From positions 471,501-535,500 of the forward strand of contig JADANN010000256.1 in assembly GCA_018806985.1 (NCBI GenBank): a stretch of DNA of 64,000 bases. Direction: 5' to 3'. The stretch is from Angiostrongylus vasorum (lineage: Eukaryota > Nematoda > Chromadorea > Rhabditida > Metastrongylidae). Below are positions 1 to 12,324 of this stretch, piece by piece. Numbering within the stretch: position 1 is the first letter of the stretch; every line of letters starts with the position of its first letter. The notes under the pieces were generated by a model. It saw only the letters and a list, made by a program, of their open reading frames with translations. It had not been told where the DNA came from and searched no databases. The translations under genes were made by a program, and so were the position numbers.

Positions 1-540
1 TTCATACCTACTATCAGATTTCCTGCTTCTTTAGTGTAGAAGAGCTTCCTTGAAGTGGAACACGAACTCTGCCCTGCTTGAAACCGTCTTAAACATTAGG
101 CTGCTATACGATCTGTGAGTCGTCTGATGGATAACTAATTCATTTAAAAAGGTCGAAAAATCCCCCATTTTAATAATCCCAAAGAGTGTCGATCTGAGTG
201 GCGCTGGAAAAAATACGAAGAGGTTGCAGAAATTTCGAAGAAATATCAGGCTTCCCATATTCGGAAGGGTTATGGTGATGCACTATACTTATAATACACT
301 CACGCGAAGAAACTTCTCTGAAGAAAGCGGTGTTGTGAGGTAAAAACTGAGAATATGTTAGTAAAGTTCTACACGACTGATCAACACTGTGGACGTTGGC
401 TGCTAGAAAACTAATGGAAGGAATTCATCCTGTGTCTTCAAAGTGATATGTCTCACCTCAGAATAACCTCTACCAAATTCATTAAAGTCTGAAAGCTTCT
501 GCTAACGAAAACAAGTTTACCTACTACTCGAATAGTAAAA
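1..540. other. Unassigned DNA left of the mariner relic
   Basis: I see no coding exon, RNA gene or recognisable repeat in this stretch. The minus-strand open frame at 31-258 has no family resemblance and no splice context. Confidence 0.5.
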
Positions 541-547
541 AAAATAC

Positions 548-1115
548 TCATTGCATAAAATTCTGTACTTCTGGAGGCAACGGAGTCTTTGAAAGTAGTT
601 TAAGCCTCGGCTTGGTATCTGAAGCATTTATCGCACAGAAAGTTGTCGAGATGATTGGAAAATTGGGTGTTGGTAGGTCAGGAGAGCATGGTGGATGATG
701 CAGAGTTTCGTAGCCCAACTCGTGCAACTTTTTGCAACGTCGGTAGTACAACGTCAGGCCGTGCGTCATCATGGAGAAGACTTGTATAATTCGTACGGCA
801 CCCATTTGTCGACCTTCTTCCAATTCCAATTATTTTTAAGCGTTTTGGTGCAAGTTAGATGCTTACACCGACCTTCTGGAAATTCTCGAACAGCTGTACG
901 TGGTTTCACTGCTTCCAAAAATAGCAGTTAATAGCAGAAAGGTTTCCTCCTTTTCAAATTCGAATCCGCCGCGATGAAATTTACCCGCCACACAAATGTT
1001 ATATTGTGCATCCGTAAGCATTTCCTGGCTACATTCCTCATGAATATTTCGAATCGTTTGCGCCGCACAACGACCGAGATCGAATTTGTGAAAGCAAATT
1101 TGTCGAAGCTACTAT
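548..1115 (-). pseudogene. Mariner-family transposase relic with internal deletion
   Basis: Read on the minus strand, the segment near 1110-960 resembles the N-terminal DNA-binding part of mariner transposases (GRCAAQTIRNIHEE, then a GGFEFEKEE stretch). Near 820-800 there is KWVPYEL, the linker motif before the catalytic core. Near 780-660 there is KKLHELGYETLHHPPCSPDL, which corresponds to the conserved HPPYSPDLAPSD block, and the frame ends near 550 with the C-terminal part. The several hundred bases that should separate KWVPYEL from the HDNARPH-like block are missing, so at least one catalytic aspartate is lost, and frameshifts occur. Mariner transposases normally have about 345 residues. 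This is a dead copy; terminal inverted repeats were not found. Confidence 0.8.
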
Positions 1116-1387
1116 TTCGACGTCTCAGTTCCTAACATATAACATTTGTAAAAAAAATAGTTTTTATTGCTTTATCTTCTTACTTATGTTCTCTGGTAGT
1201 TTGTCAAAAAAACCAAGAAAGTGGAGGATGTATTATTAGTATTAAATGTTTTGTTTTACGATATTGCCTCCTAGGAATGACAAGAAGTGGTGTTCCATGC
1301 AAGGTATCGGGATCAAAGACTCCTGCTGCAGCCTAATTTGTATAGAAGCAATAAATGACTCTAAATTACTCAGTGCGGTTGAGGAGT

Positions 1388-1648
1388 ACTCTTGGCGTTG
1401 ATCAATTCCGGAGGGCCGCGCCTTGCACTCGACTTCATTAAGCATCGTTGAAGGTGACTGAATGCACATCTGACCTTTACAATGACTCGAGGGAGGCCTA
1501 CCGATGTTTCGAGCCAGTGCTGCTATCCTCCCAGACATGTGTGGCACCAATTTGCCGACTCCGGAGGGTCTGAGTGAGCTTGGGTGCGGGGATCGAACCC
1601 ATGTGTACTAAAGGGCACCCCGACCACTACGCTACACAAGCCCTTATC
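1388..1648 (-). repeat. tRNA-derived SINE, family S1
   Basis: Reading the minus strand, the element opens with a tRNA-like promoter: an A-box-like GTAGCGTAGTGGTCGGGG and about 30 bp later a B-box-like GGTTCGATCCCC. A conserved body follows (CGGAGTCGGCAAATTGG, CAGCACTGGCTCG, GTCATTGTAAAGG) and ends in GGAATTGATCAACGCCAAGAG. The same body recurs near 8.6, 9.4-10.0, 12.3, 19.2, 23.3, 26.8 and 52.7 kb. Pol III promoter boxes plus dispersal make a tRNA-derived SINE the best explanation. Confidence 0.75.
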
Positions 1649-1659
1649 GTTATGATAAA

Positions 1660-2595
1660 TGTGGAAAATTATTTGGTATAAAGAGCATCATTTGTTCTGG
1701 TCTGGATATTGTGACAGGCTTCCACCGAGTTTCAGAAGCCATATGAGAAAATCGAGGCATTTCAGGGAAAACTGTCCCATCAATCGGATATTCCTGCGGT
1801 TCCATACAGAAGCTTTGAGAAAGACGAATGAGGACACGATGGCAAAAATACCACTGCAATTTCCAACAGCCAATTGGATTATGGTGGTTGTGCACACCTG
1901 CAAGAACACGTTATGCTTTCAGAAGCTTCTACTGAGGATCTAAACCCCATAGCAAGAAGCATCAAATGTGTTGTCGAAGACTTAAAAAAAACGTTATTCA
2001 ACAAGCGACACTTATGAGATGTTACACACATTTTCCTTCTGAAGAATTCCTGGCCCCACCTACGTGGCGCACGTTCAGGAAAGGGTAGGGAGTAGATGAT
2101 TAAAAAGGTCTTCTAGTGGCCTAGAGATGCTGATGAATATAGATGGACACGAGGCTTCTGATGTGGTGGATTAACGCTTATCTTTTGCATCCAAGCAGAC
2201 ACATCAATGCGTGAATTTGTGGATCTTCTTGCAATATATAGATCGTTTTGCATCTCAGTTCAACTCGAAAAAACCTCCACGAGGGTGTCATTCAGGTCAA
2301 AGGAAGTGTAGATAAAGTGACCACGCGTGAAACCAACAAGTGAACTACTCCGTCACTCTGGGAGAGCCTTGAAGATCACCCTGAACACACCCAGCGCGAT
2401 GACAAGTAGACTTAAAAAACTTCAAGATAAGTTTATACCGTGAAAAATCCGTGAGAATTATGGTGATAATCTCTGCTTGCAGGTACTACCATATGAGTCC
2501 TATACTAAGCACTTGAGCCGTATATTGAAGACTTCAGCGGAATGTGTGAGAAAAGAATTCCCGATTTCAACTCTGAGGGAAAGAATTAACGAACT
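1660..2595. other. Unassigned DNA
   Basis: Overlapping short open frames occur on both strands at 1650-1943, but none resembles a known protein and none has convincing splice signals. No repeat was recognised here. Confidence 0.4.
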
Positions 2596-2599
2596 TCAT

Positions 2600-2840
2600 G
2601 CTGACGTCGCTGAGTGACATAGAATGAGAAATATAGACGGTATTCTTTCTTCGATGAGCTTACACGAGGTTGATAAATATATTTTACTTTCCGCTAACGT
2701 TTCGACGTCTTTGACTTTATCATAGCCGATGATCCGAATCGATAGTCCACGCTTGTTATTCGCCTTCATGTGGCGGCTTCGCCTTCGTCGAGTTAGGTCT
2801 TCCTCAGCGGGCCATCTCCTCGAGTGAGGCATACTCACTC
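2600..2840 (-). repeat. Dispersed repeat carrying a hammerhead-like core (family H), copy 1
   Basis: On the minus strand an upstream part (CGCCACATGAAGGCGAATAA, then CGATTCGGATCATC) leads into a hammerhead-like core and then the conserved tail TTTATCAACCTCGTGTAAG. The same order, with related sequence, is found at 38.78-38.98 kb; core and tail recur at 13.9 kb, and the tail alone near 7.05 kb. Confidence 0.6.
2690..2729 (-). ncRNA. Hammerhead-ribozyme-like motif, degenerate (family H)
   Basis: In minus orientation, TCGGCT is followed by a mutated core (ATGATAA for CTGATGA), a stem region ending GACGTC, GAAA, CGTT and then AGCGGA. The outer hexamers can pair at five of six positions as helix I. 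The core lacks C3, so this copy is probably inactive. Confidence 0.45.
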
Positions 2841-3104
2841 GGTGATGCCGTTTTATGCAGGATGCTGATGGTGGATATAATGGTAATGTTCGGTGACAAC
2901 AGTTTGTTTTCTTCCAGACAGTCCATCCTGCAGAAGTCGGTGTTATTATCAGCTACCACAAAAGTGTAGTAATATTTCGAAACCGAGTTTCCTTTAACCT
3001 CGGTGTGACTAATCAATTTGTATTTTTCTTTTAAAAAGCTTGCGGTATACGGTACACGGTGTACGATTTCATCATAATAACTCATGGTATCCATGGTAAC
3101 CCAC

Positions 3105-6100
3105 AATTCTGGAAACCTATTTCTGTCATTGTTGGACGTGGAAGTTATCCAACATCAACTGGCGAAACGACTTAGACCACATCATAACACGTCGAGGATT
3201 TGGATTTCGTATCATCGACATAAGAACCAAGAAAGTGTTGCTAAAAAAGTTCCATATTAAACTGGAGTGTCGCTACTTCCGCACAAGATTTTTTTACCGG
3301 CATTAGGAAAAATCATCATAATCAGGAATTGAAATCTCAAAGCAATCATAAACTGCAATCCATTCAAACCTTTAGCAGGGTTTTGAGAAGGGCTCAACTG
3401 TCGAATATTAGGGTTTTCCCATATTTTCAGAATCCTTTTTATGAAGAAATTAATATCGACGGGTAATTGGACCAGTTTATTTAAACCCATCATAATTGTG
3501 TTCAAAAGACGAAAGGTTACCGAATATTTCACAAGAAATATTTTCTATCTTTCTCTTCAACATGTCTTGTGTTAATCTTGTGTTCGTCCTGGTTATTTCT
3601 GCCATGTAACCTGTTGTATAACACGCTACGTGGCGGAAACAACAAAACGAATACACGATTAGTACAAGACATGTACAGTACATGTAAGATAGAGAATATT
3701 CCACGAGAAATATTCTCTATGGAGGGTTTGAAAATCACCGAGTGAATTTTTCGCGTGGATGCATTCGAGCGCTGTCGACAACCACCAACCCACGTCCGAA
3801 TACAGAAAACTCTCCAACGAACAGGTAAAATAAGAATGAATTTCCAGGAACAGATGAGTAGTAGCACTGGCCGAAGAAACGCGGATCCAAAAGAGCGCAC
3901 GTGCCGTTCGCCGATACTTCAGCAGTTTCGAGACCAGGATGACCACACTTCGAAGGGCAAATGGAACAGTCACTCCATAGGGCTATCCAAAAAGCAGATA
4001 ATAGATAATTTTTGCTTCGATCTTTTCATTAACCACGCCCACTGGCCATACATCAAATCAGCGAAATATGTCTTTCCAAATTTTTTTCACTTTTGATGAT
4101 TTCATCACCCTTTCCAGAGCTCATCAGGTCCGAATACCTGACAGCTTACCGCTATTGCTCACCAACACATTGGCTCATCTCTTCAAAGCTTAGCGCCAAT
4201 CCTCACCAACACACTGGCTCATCTCTTCAAAGTTAGTATTTAGAATGCAAAGTTCCGTTCCTAATCAATGCAAGGATAGAAGGAAGCGCTGTCACAGAAC
4301 GGTAGAAACATTTGCACCATCAACAATTCTCCTCCAATCTGAATTCTGTCCATCCTCAATCGAATTGGCAAACAGTGGCACCAGCGACAGTCATACAAGT
4401 AAGCAGGGCTTAGAAGAACTGCAAACTTCATTACTCGATGTAGGACTCGATGAGACAACGAATGTTCACATCACAACAACGACCAGCTGTGGACCATCGA
4501 CTCGGATCAACACTGCACTGAGGAAGGCGAAGACGATTGGAACGTTAGCGAAATAAAAGTTTGCACCAACCTTGAGTTAGTTCAATCATGTAGAAAACTA
4601 TAAATTGTATTCACAATTCTAAAAAAGGTCACGTTTCCTTAAGTGGTTACCATGACTAGGGTGTGATATGGAAGTCAGAGGGCGATGTGTAATCGTGAAT
4701 TCACACCTCCAACAGCAGCGTCACTGAAGCTCAGAAGGATTTGCATACTTTAACCCGGAAGATATGGAAGTGTTGGTGAAACCTTCGAGAAACAGGGTGT
4801 TGCTAATCAATATCCTATAGTGACTCGTACAGCAACTTCACGACTGTAATTTACTCCAAAACCGCTCTATGTCCACCACATGAAGACGAATCAGACGGCG
4901 CAATGCCACCATTCAGTAAGTATTCGGAGCCACTCTCGACGATAACACCATGCTATCACTGAAGAGTGGAAGATGACTGTTAGACCACCTTCGCTTGGCT
5001 ACGCCGTTCTCAAACCTTAAGCACTAGATAGCCGTTTTATTGATCTTTTTGAAATAGTTGACACCAAAGCAAGCAAGAAAAAGGCAGACGCTTTGGAAAT
5101 GTCCAAAAACAATGCAAAGTAGTAGAAGAAGCTTGAGCATCTTGCTCACGTTAGTACGGTTTCCTAGTTCAACTTATCTCTTAGGAACTTGAATGTCGGT
5201 GAGTGAAATAGAAATGCACACAGGGCACTGATGGAGGACGTTGAGAAAGCGACAGCAAGGGTTGCGAGGAACTGGATTCAGTGGGACGTCGAGCACACAG
5301 CAAAAGAAAAAGGATGGTGTAGAACTTCTCGCTGAGCAACTTTATAAATGAAGGTACAACTGCGTTCTTGCAATATTCAACGGTGTCAACGTTGTCACTT
5401 ACTTGAGGCGCAAGTGGGCCCAATGATAACATCGACATTTTGCTCCAGAATTAGCTCAGTAGAGATTCCGACGGCTAGCTTTTCATCGCACTCATCGAAT
5501 CGTACCGTAAAGCTGGAACTTGAGTAAACATTAATTGCTCAGGATTTACTCCGAACTCATGGAACAGCGAAATGACGTACTTGCAAGAATTATTCCCTAA
5601 ACACGGACAATAACATCAAGCAAGTGTTAAAAAAATAAGGGAAAACTCAGTTCTCAATCCCTTGTTTTTCCTCCTCAAAAATTCGATTAAATTTTGGAAA
5701 ATAAGGATTTTATGTATCTGTTATCATTAGCTTCATAACACTTACTTGAGTTCATATGAAGGCAGAAGCTGTTCTTTAACGATTCTCTCTCTCGCTAGGA
5801 GCACCGCCGACGCCGAGGTTCTCAATAAAAAGGCATTTTGATAAAACGAGAAAACGAAAATGCGAGTTATGCTTAAGTTTTTATAGGATATGTTGAATTG
5901 AAGAAGCCAGATATTAGCATACGCTTTTATCCCAGGATTATTTTCTCGCCTTGAATTATTCGATACAGAAATCGGCTGGTCAGAAATATGTATCCAGCCC
6001 AAAGTAGCTCACATTGTCTACATCTTGCTAATACTGACTTGACTACCTGCTATAAAACGATAAGTTACCAATTTTATAACCAAAACGCGGTTGCGTGCGA

Positions 6101-6460
6101 ATGATTCCCGTTTCGTGACATCTTGGAGAATAAAAACACCTTGACTAGATCTCGTCATAAACTGTGGAGCTAATTAGCCATGAAACTCACCTATAACCGA
6201 TGGCGATTTCGTAATCTAAACGATCCTTAACGAACATCAGACCAACGTTCAGGATTCGACAGGATGTATGGGATAATAGCTGTAAATGGTAATTAATGGT
6301 TGTTGTTAACACCTTCCGTGTGATCCTAAATAATTTGACTTTGAATTGGTTTCATATTTCACTATTCCAATGAAAAAAATGTCCCAGCTACTATAACTAT
6401 CCTGCATCAATAGACTATGGATCTATCCACCATGAACTACGATTACGAGAGAAAGGAACG
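3105..6460. other. Unassigned DNA with short palindromes
   Basis: No exon or repeat family was recognised. Overlapping minus-strand frames at 3257-3973 and the plus frame at 4245-4556 have no family resemblance. Two perfect short palindromes lie at 3669-3685 and 3691-3718. Confidence 0.4.
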
Positions 6461-6464
6461 AATG

Positions 6465-6530
6465 GCATATGTGCTGGGGTCCGCACAACTCGTGAACACG
6501 GACCGTCCAAGCATCCAAGTAATATTTGTT
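6465..6530 (-). repeat. S3 repeat fragment
   Basis: Contains GTGCTGGGGTCCGCACAACT followed by GGACCGTCCAAGCATCCAAG, the terminal 60 bp of the S3 family in reverse orientation. The remainder of the element is absent. Confidence 0.65.
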
Positions 6531-7039
6531 GTTTAACATATTTGATTATCTACTGTAACACTGACAGCAGACATATGCATGTTTCTACCTATTTTTTTCA
6601 TCGCTTTGATGCTCTCTTTTATCATCGATACGTGAAAAGCACACTATTTCAGAGACTGAAATTCAAAGCTCGAAGATGCTTCATGTGTATTAACGTTTAG
6701 TTTAGCTCTTTAGACTTAGTGCTAGGTATGACATAGAAATAGTCGGAAAGTTATCCGTTTATACTGAGACTTTCAATGTGATACACCATACCCATACACT
6801 ATACTGTTTATCCCAAAGACTTCATTATTCCAAAATAGTGTGTGGAAAAAAAGCATCCCTTTGAAAAGGTAAATATTTTTTCAGCCAAAAAAACTGACAT
6901 CCATCCAAATTCCATTCGGGATGTAATATTTTCAGTAGACAGGATGAATCGTCAAACGTATAAAGTCTTCGCAAAAACTGACAGGCTAAAATCAATATGG
7001 TGGAACTAGACAGCTTACATGTGTTTAAATTCTTTAGCT

Positions 7040-8200
7040 CATACAAGGTTGATAAATAACCTCAAAAAATTTAAACACATGCTGATTTGTCGTACCGAAA
7101 TTGAAGGAAAGTCGGTTTTGAAATATAAGCAACCCACATTTTCACGACCAATCAAACCACAGACCCATCCGGATGCACTTGCCTCCTTGTGTGACAACAG
7201 ATACTCCCAACTTGGATCTTCCAGCTTTCAGTTCACCTATTGTCTCGCTGATCGTCGAATGACTCCACCATGCGTCAGTAAACCTTCCATGGTGTGAAAG
7301 GGTGGGTCCATTGAGTTCTGACCATTCTAGCGGCTCTTTGAGCATCACTACGCTCTTCCAATGTTTTCCTGGAAAACTCTAACCATCTAGTTGGTGGCTT
7401 TCTTGGTGAACGTTTAATATCACGAGAGCCCATCAGTTGTCGTTCACAGGCGCTATGTGTTTGGATGGTTCAGACCTTTGATAGTTTGACATATCCAACG
7501 CGTCTTCTGTTTTTCATCGTCAACGTAGGTCGGAGCTTCCGATTCCCTCCCTAAATTGCGTGATACAGGTGGTCCTAACACACGACTAGACGTTCTATAA
7601 CGCTTTCATCCTGCTTCTGTTGCTACCATTTTTCTGACGTATACCTTGAAACAGGGAGAATCGTGGAGTTGAAAAGAAGGATACAAAGTCAGGTGTTCTT
7701 TGTTGTCTTCATCACATCCCTATGCTCTTCTCCTCAAACTGGTCGCTTCGTTCTGTTCAACTCTGGAGCTACGTCGTTTACAATGATGATTTCTCGCCCT
7801 AGATAAACGGAGATGGAGGACTTGGAGATAAAGCGAATCCGTTCTTCATGGACATCGGTGGTTTATAGAATACAAATATAGAATACAGATGAGTAGAAAC
7901 AAGCGTTCCGTGGTTCGAACTCTCAGCTTTCACAGTGCTGAGGTGAGGATGTCGAATGAGCCGATCATATTCCTTGTCGATGTTATCAAGAACGGCATCT
8001 CCCCAACAGCCGACTGCTGCACTGACTAAATCCCAATTTATGGTGGTTTTGGAACTTAGCTTTTAAATTTAGCGGCTTTTTCTCCTTTCCGCAAGAAATT
8101 AAATATTGCACGAAGTAAGCGATGGTCTGATCCTGTGTTGATTTTTGAGACAACAGCGACATCGGTAAGGCAAAACCTTCGATTCACTTTCATGTGGACT
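7040..8200 (-). pseudogene. RTE-type LINE ORF relic lacking the RT catalytic core
   Basis: On the minus strand from 8190 down, the frame reads as the end of the endonuclease region (VVSKINTGSDHRLLRA, then NFLRKGEKAAKFK) and the linker (NIDKEYDRLIRHPH, TVKAESS). It then jumps at about 7920-7860 straight to the post-RT region (SVYLGREI, NDVAPEL, LPVSRYTSE, KQDESVIER, IKRSPRKPPTRWLEF, LEERSDAQ). In the intact relative at 35-38 kb these two parts are separated by the whole fingers/palm domain with FADD, so roughly 900 bp is deleted here. Frameshifts and stops are present. The copy is non-functional. Confidence 0.8.
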
Positions 8201-8597
8201 AATTGGTCATGGTACTCTCCATTGACAGACTCCCATGTTCAGCGTTGGAAATTTTTCGATCACTGGAAAATATGAGGAGCTGAGAAGAACATATATTTAT
8301 TGCAGAGACTTGTCCCTGCCACTTTAGTCGTGTATATAACAGCCCCTTAGTTTCGATTATGTTTGGAAGCATTATTTTCAAAGATCGAAAGCGCGATTTG
8401 AAATTTGAAATTTTCAAACGTAATAGAATCACCTATGAACATATACGACGCACTGGAGAATGTCATCCTGTTTTGCTAGATGAAACTCTATTTGTTTAGT
8501 AGTTTTTATGCTGAAATATGGGCCTTTCATCAAAATTGTGAAAGAAATACGTTTCGCTTCGAAACATGAAATTTCTCCTTTCTAAAATAAGATAAAA

Positions 8598-8870
8598 GGC
8601 GCGTGTGGCGTTGTGGTTGGGGGGCGCTCTTCAACACGCAAATGAGATCTACCTTCCATCTCTCTGGGATCGGTAAATTGGTACCAGACTTGTCTGGGAG
8701 GATAGCAGCACTAGCTTAATATATCGGTAGGGCACTGCGAGTCATTGTAAAGGCCAGATATGCACTCCATCAATTCCAACGATCCCGAATGAAGTCGAAC
8801 GCATGACACACAGGCGCACCTCAGAGATAGATGGACGCCGAGAACTTTACCCTTTTATTTTTAAAAAATA
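8598..8870 (+). repeat. tRNA-derived SINE, family S1
   Basis: Starts with GCGCGTGTGGCGTTGTGGTT (A-box part) and continues through the S1 body (TCGGTAAATTGGTACCAGAC, TGTCTGGGAGGATAGCAGCA) to a degenerate GATAGATGGACGCCGAGAAC end. The B-box part is degraded (GAGATCTACC). Confidence 0.7.
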
Positions 8871-9447
8871 AGACAACCTGTGTAATCTAAGCAAGACTTG
8901 AACATTCCCGTGGTTATTGCGACGTATGCCTATTGCGACTAATTTCTTGATACGAATTGAGATATGCAGATTTAAATTTGGAAACGACTGCTGTTTCTCA
9001 CTAATTCTTCACAATGAATTTCGTACGGTGGCGTTTGTTAACAGAATTTAAGCTCTTAGAATCTACAGATCTTTGCCAATAATATACAAGATTTCTTATT
9101 CTATTACAATAAAAACATGATTACACGGAGCCCATGAATCATATTTTTTGTGGCTATTTTTAGTCCAGGCTCGTACTTCAAACAGCGATGCTTTTGAAGA
9201 ATTAGGATTTCGCCCGGTGGAGCGCGGTGATGTCCCCAAATGTCATTGAGGTGTGCGTCTACAGAGACAGCGCTGGCCATCTTGAAGATACGAATTTCGT
9301 ATCCAGCGTTTTGGAAAATACTATCCACATCGGCTTCCAAATTAAAAATCTATTTCAAAAAACCGTGTTTATTAGTGATTAAAAAGACCAACGCCTCTTC
9401 TTTAAATCTTCTAAGTTTTTATCAAAGTTAATTATGGGTAATAATAC

Positions 9448-10003
9448 TCTCGGCATTGATCGCTCCCTAAGGGATGCTGCTTGCATTCGATTTCATCAAT
9501 CATTGCACTCTGTACTGTTGGTCTCCACCAAGTAACTGGAAGATATGCAAAGAACAAAATGGTGAATGTTTAAAAAGGAGTTGTTTGTTTTGCAAATGAA
9601 AACTATGTGTCAAGTTTTATCGGCTAAAGTTACGGAAGTGCTTGGGTGAGTAGATTGCAAACCTGTTTGACCTTTCCAAGTTCTTAGGAAGGCGAATCCC
9701 CCTAAACGTCAGCTATTGTGAAATAAATGGGTAAATAGATTACAAATAAATAAATGAATGCTGCAATACCAACCTCGTGTTTGTTTAGAAAAACAGTAAA
9801 TTATCGTAGCGGCGATTGAATGCATATCTGGCTCATACAGTAATTTGCGGTGGACTACCGATGTATCAATACAGTGCCATTATACTCCCAGACATGTCTG
9901 GTTTCAATTTGCCAACTCTGAAGGGATGGAGAGCTTGGTGAGCGAGCACAGGGTGTGAGATCGAACCCATGTGTGTTGCAGAGCATTGTGCTACATGCAC
10001 TCC
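9448..10003 (-). repeat. S1 SINE split by an insertion
   Basis: The S1 3' end (reverse of GATTGATC...GCCGAGAG) lies at 9448-9508. The remaining S1 body and tRNA-like head (GAATGCATATCTGGCTC through GATCGAACCC and GTGCTACATGCAC in plus reading) lie at 9806-10003. Both parts have the same orientation and join in register once the intervening 300 bp is removed. Confidence 0.65.
9509..9805. mobile_element. Inserted sequence of about 300 bp inside an S1 SINE
   Basis: This block interrupts an otherwise contiguous S1 copy. It ends in an A-rich run with repeated AAATAAAT units, which suggests a retroposed 3' end. I cannot assign it to a family, and no clear target-site duplication is visible by eye. 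Confidence 0.4.
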
Positions 10004-10009
10004 GAAAAT

Positions 10010-12320
10010 TCTGAACCACTTATAAAATCAAATAGTTTTTCGGTCAACTTTGAATCTTTTTACGGTTCCAGCTGATCTTCATTCAAACGTAAACAGGCGT
10101 CCATCATCGAAATTGCTTAACTATGAATACGATATTTCAAAGAGAAATCCATTAGTAAATCGTTGACTTTACGGTTAAATACGAGACCGGGGTTGTCTTG
10201 TTTTGCTTCTTATTGGCACTAAAGATAAAGAATGGATTAGCAAAGGAAGCACGCTCAACCGGTGCACTTTGGTAGAGCGTTAAATTTTCAGCTATATGTT
10301 TCTTCTAGGTAAATTATACCTACCGTAGTCAGCAAATAGAATGTAATCTTCAGGTGCATTGTGTTGGTTGATTTAATATAAGTGGAAGAGCAAACAAAAT
10401 CGGAAACAGATAGCTGAAGCCATTTCTAGCACTAAACGAGGCTTTATTGCCTTTGAAAGGATTCAATAGTCTTGTTGAACTGTGATAAATAGAATCATCT
10501 GCCAATTCCAATCCGTTGATGACTAATGACTCAAGCAAGCATTGGTAGAGCTTCCATTGCTCTAGGCATTTCTGTGTGCTCAACTGGTCCTTTATCGCAG
10601 AATTTTGGCTGGATATAATCAACAGATAGGCAAGTACAGCAGCATGTGCCTATCTACATCTATGGATATTCCGATAACATACCCAGCTAAACAACGTCAT
10701 GAAAAACAACATTTTTTTGAAATTACCTCCTCAAAGTAAATAGAAATGCTCACTTTTTATGTGCTTGGACATCTCTGCCGCCCACTTGAGAACATCAAGA
10801 TCGTTAATGGGCCAAAAATCTAGCGTAGTAGAACGACATTGCGAAATAACGAAAACAACTAAAGAAATCGACGAGTAATAAGCATACTGTAAAGTGTGTA
10901 ACGCGATTCCTGTTCACATTTCTGATACTTCAAGATGAAGAAGTCGTACGTCAGACTATGTGCTTCATTCAAAGCACGGTAAGGAAATGACATATTTTTA
11001 ATCCTAAAGCTTCTTTTTCAACTTCGACCATGTAACTAGGCCTCAACAAACTGAAATTTTCTGTCATAAATAAGGACTGTCGCCATAGAAAGGTAAGAGT
11101 GTCATATCATTTCATGTCAAAACTCTTCTATTCCTCACCTTTCTTGTAAGATGTCGTTTATAATAAACTGCATTTTAGTGAATTCTAGGTAGTTTCGGTA
11201 GTTGAAGACGAAACTTTTGACGTCCCTTTATTTGATTGAGAATGGGCACAGAACTGGAGGATTAAATAAAGAATTTAAACATTACTAATCGGAAAAACTT
11301 ATTTACTGGGCTCACAAGACACCAATATCAAAAGCTACACATTTATATGATCGATCGCTACTTGGAGTGTGTAAGACTAATTTGCAAACACGTATTCCAC
11401 AAAAACATCAACCTTGCACCATCAGCGACGTGAACGGCAACGCTTCTCCTGTCGAGAAACATTAATTGGATTTTTAACAAGAACAGCAATACTACACTAG
11501 TTTCAAGTTCGTTTGCACAGACAGATCGTTATGTACCACTGTTACCAATGGTGCAAGACATCACGATGATTGTGTTGCAAACCACTTATTAAGTGTCGGC
11601 ATATACTCACCCACAAAATGAAAGTGGAATAATCAGTGGTTTATGTCAATTTTTTTCCCTCAATGACTATTATTACCACCAAATCAGTTTCTGGGATGAT
11701 GATCTGATATTGAGGATGTTCTGCTTTAGGCCGTTGTAAATTTTGAGCGAGGCAATACGGCATTTCACCGCTTTGCAGATCCTTCTAAGGCTGTGCTCAT
11801 ATCCCACAATGTTTTGCTTCTAGTGCTTTAGTGATATATAAAGAAATCTTTCCTGCACGGTTTAACTTTGGCAGACAACCTCCTTCCGCGCAAAGCACGG
11901 CTGCGAGACATTGAGTTCATTCCGTTTCCCAATTAACTCGCCATAAAAACTCAATGTTGTCTCTATAAACAAACTAGATACGCTCCATCTGATGCATTCT
12001 CTCGTTTTGTCTCACCATTCTCTTTGGTTTTTTGGTATTGCGATTAAACAGCAAATCAGTCCCTGGTTTATATACGGAATCAGTTAGAAAACGGCAAGAT
12101 ATGACCACTGGCATGAGAAGCTAGAATAGTGACGAATGCCAAATGTATCTGACGACGAAAAGCCACTTGCCATATTTTCACCTCACCTATTCTGCTAACT
12201 CAGTCTCTGCTTGTATGCGCCTAGGTTCTCTTTTCTGCTTTGTTTTCTACTACAGTTTTTCAAGCGGTTATCAGAGCACTTTTTAATTATTGCCAAAAAC
12301 TCATCGATAGATAAAGCTGA
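10010..12320. other. Unassigned DNA with two weak coding candidates
   Basis: A minus frame at 10350-10622 (90 codons) looks protein-like in composition and ends after a hydrophobic stretch, but no domain was recognised. On the plus strand an ATG at 10934 opens a 15-codon frame ending at a GTAAGG donor-like site. Neither has support from neighbouring exons, so I do not call a gene. No repeat family was identified. Confidence 0.3.
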
Positions 12321-12324
12321 AGAA

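Noticed and set aside
4660..5480. Possible additional LINE fragment
   Set aside because: A few lysine-rich frames suggested reverse transcriptase, but no RTE motif could be aligned in either strand.
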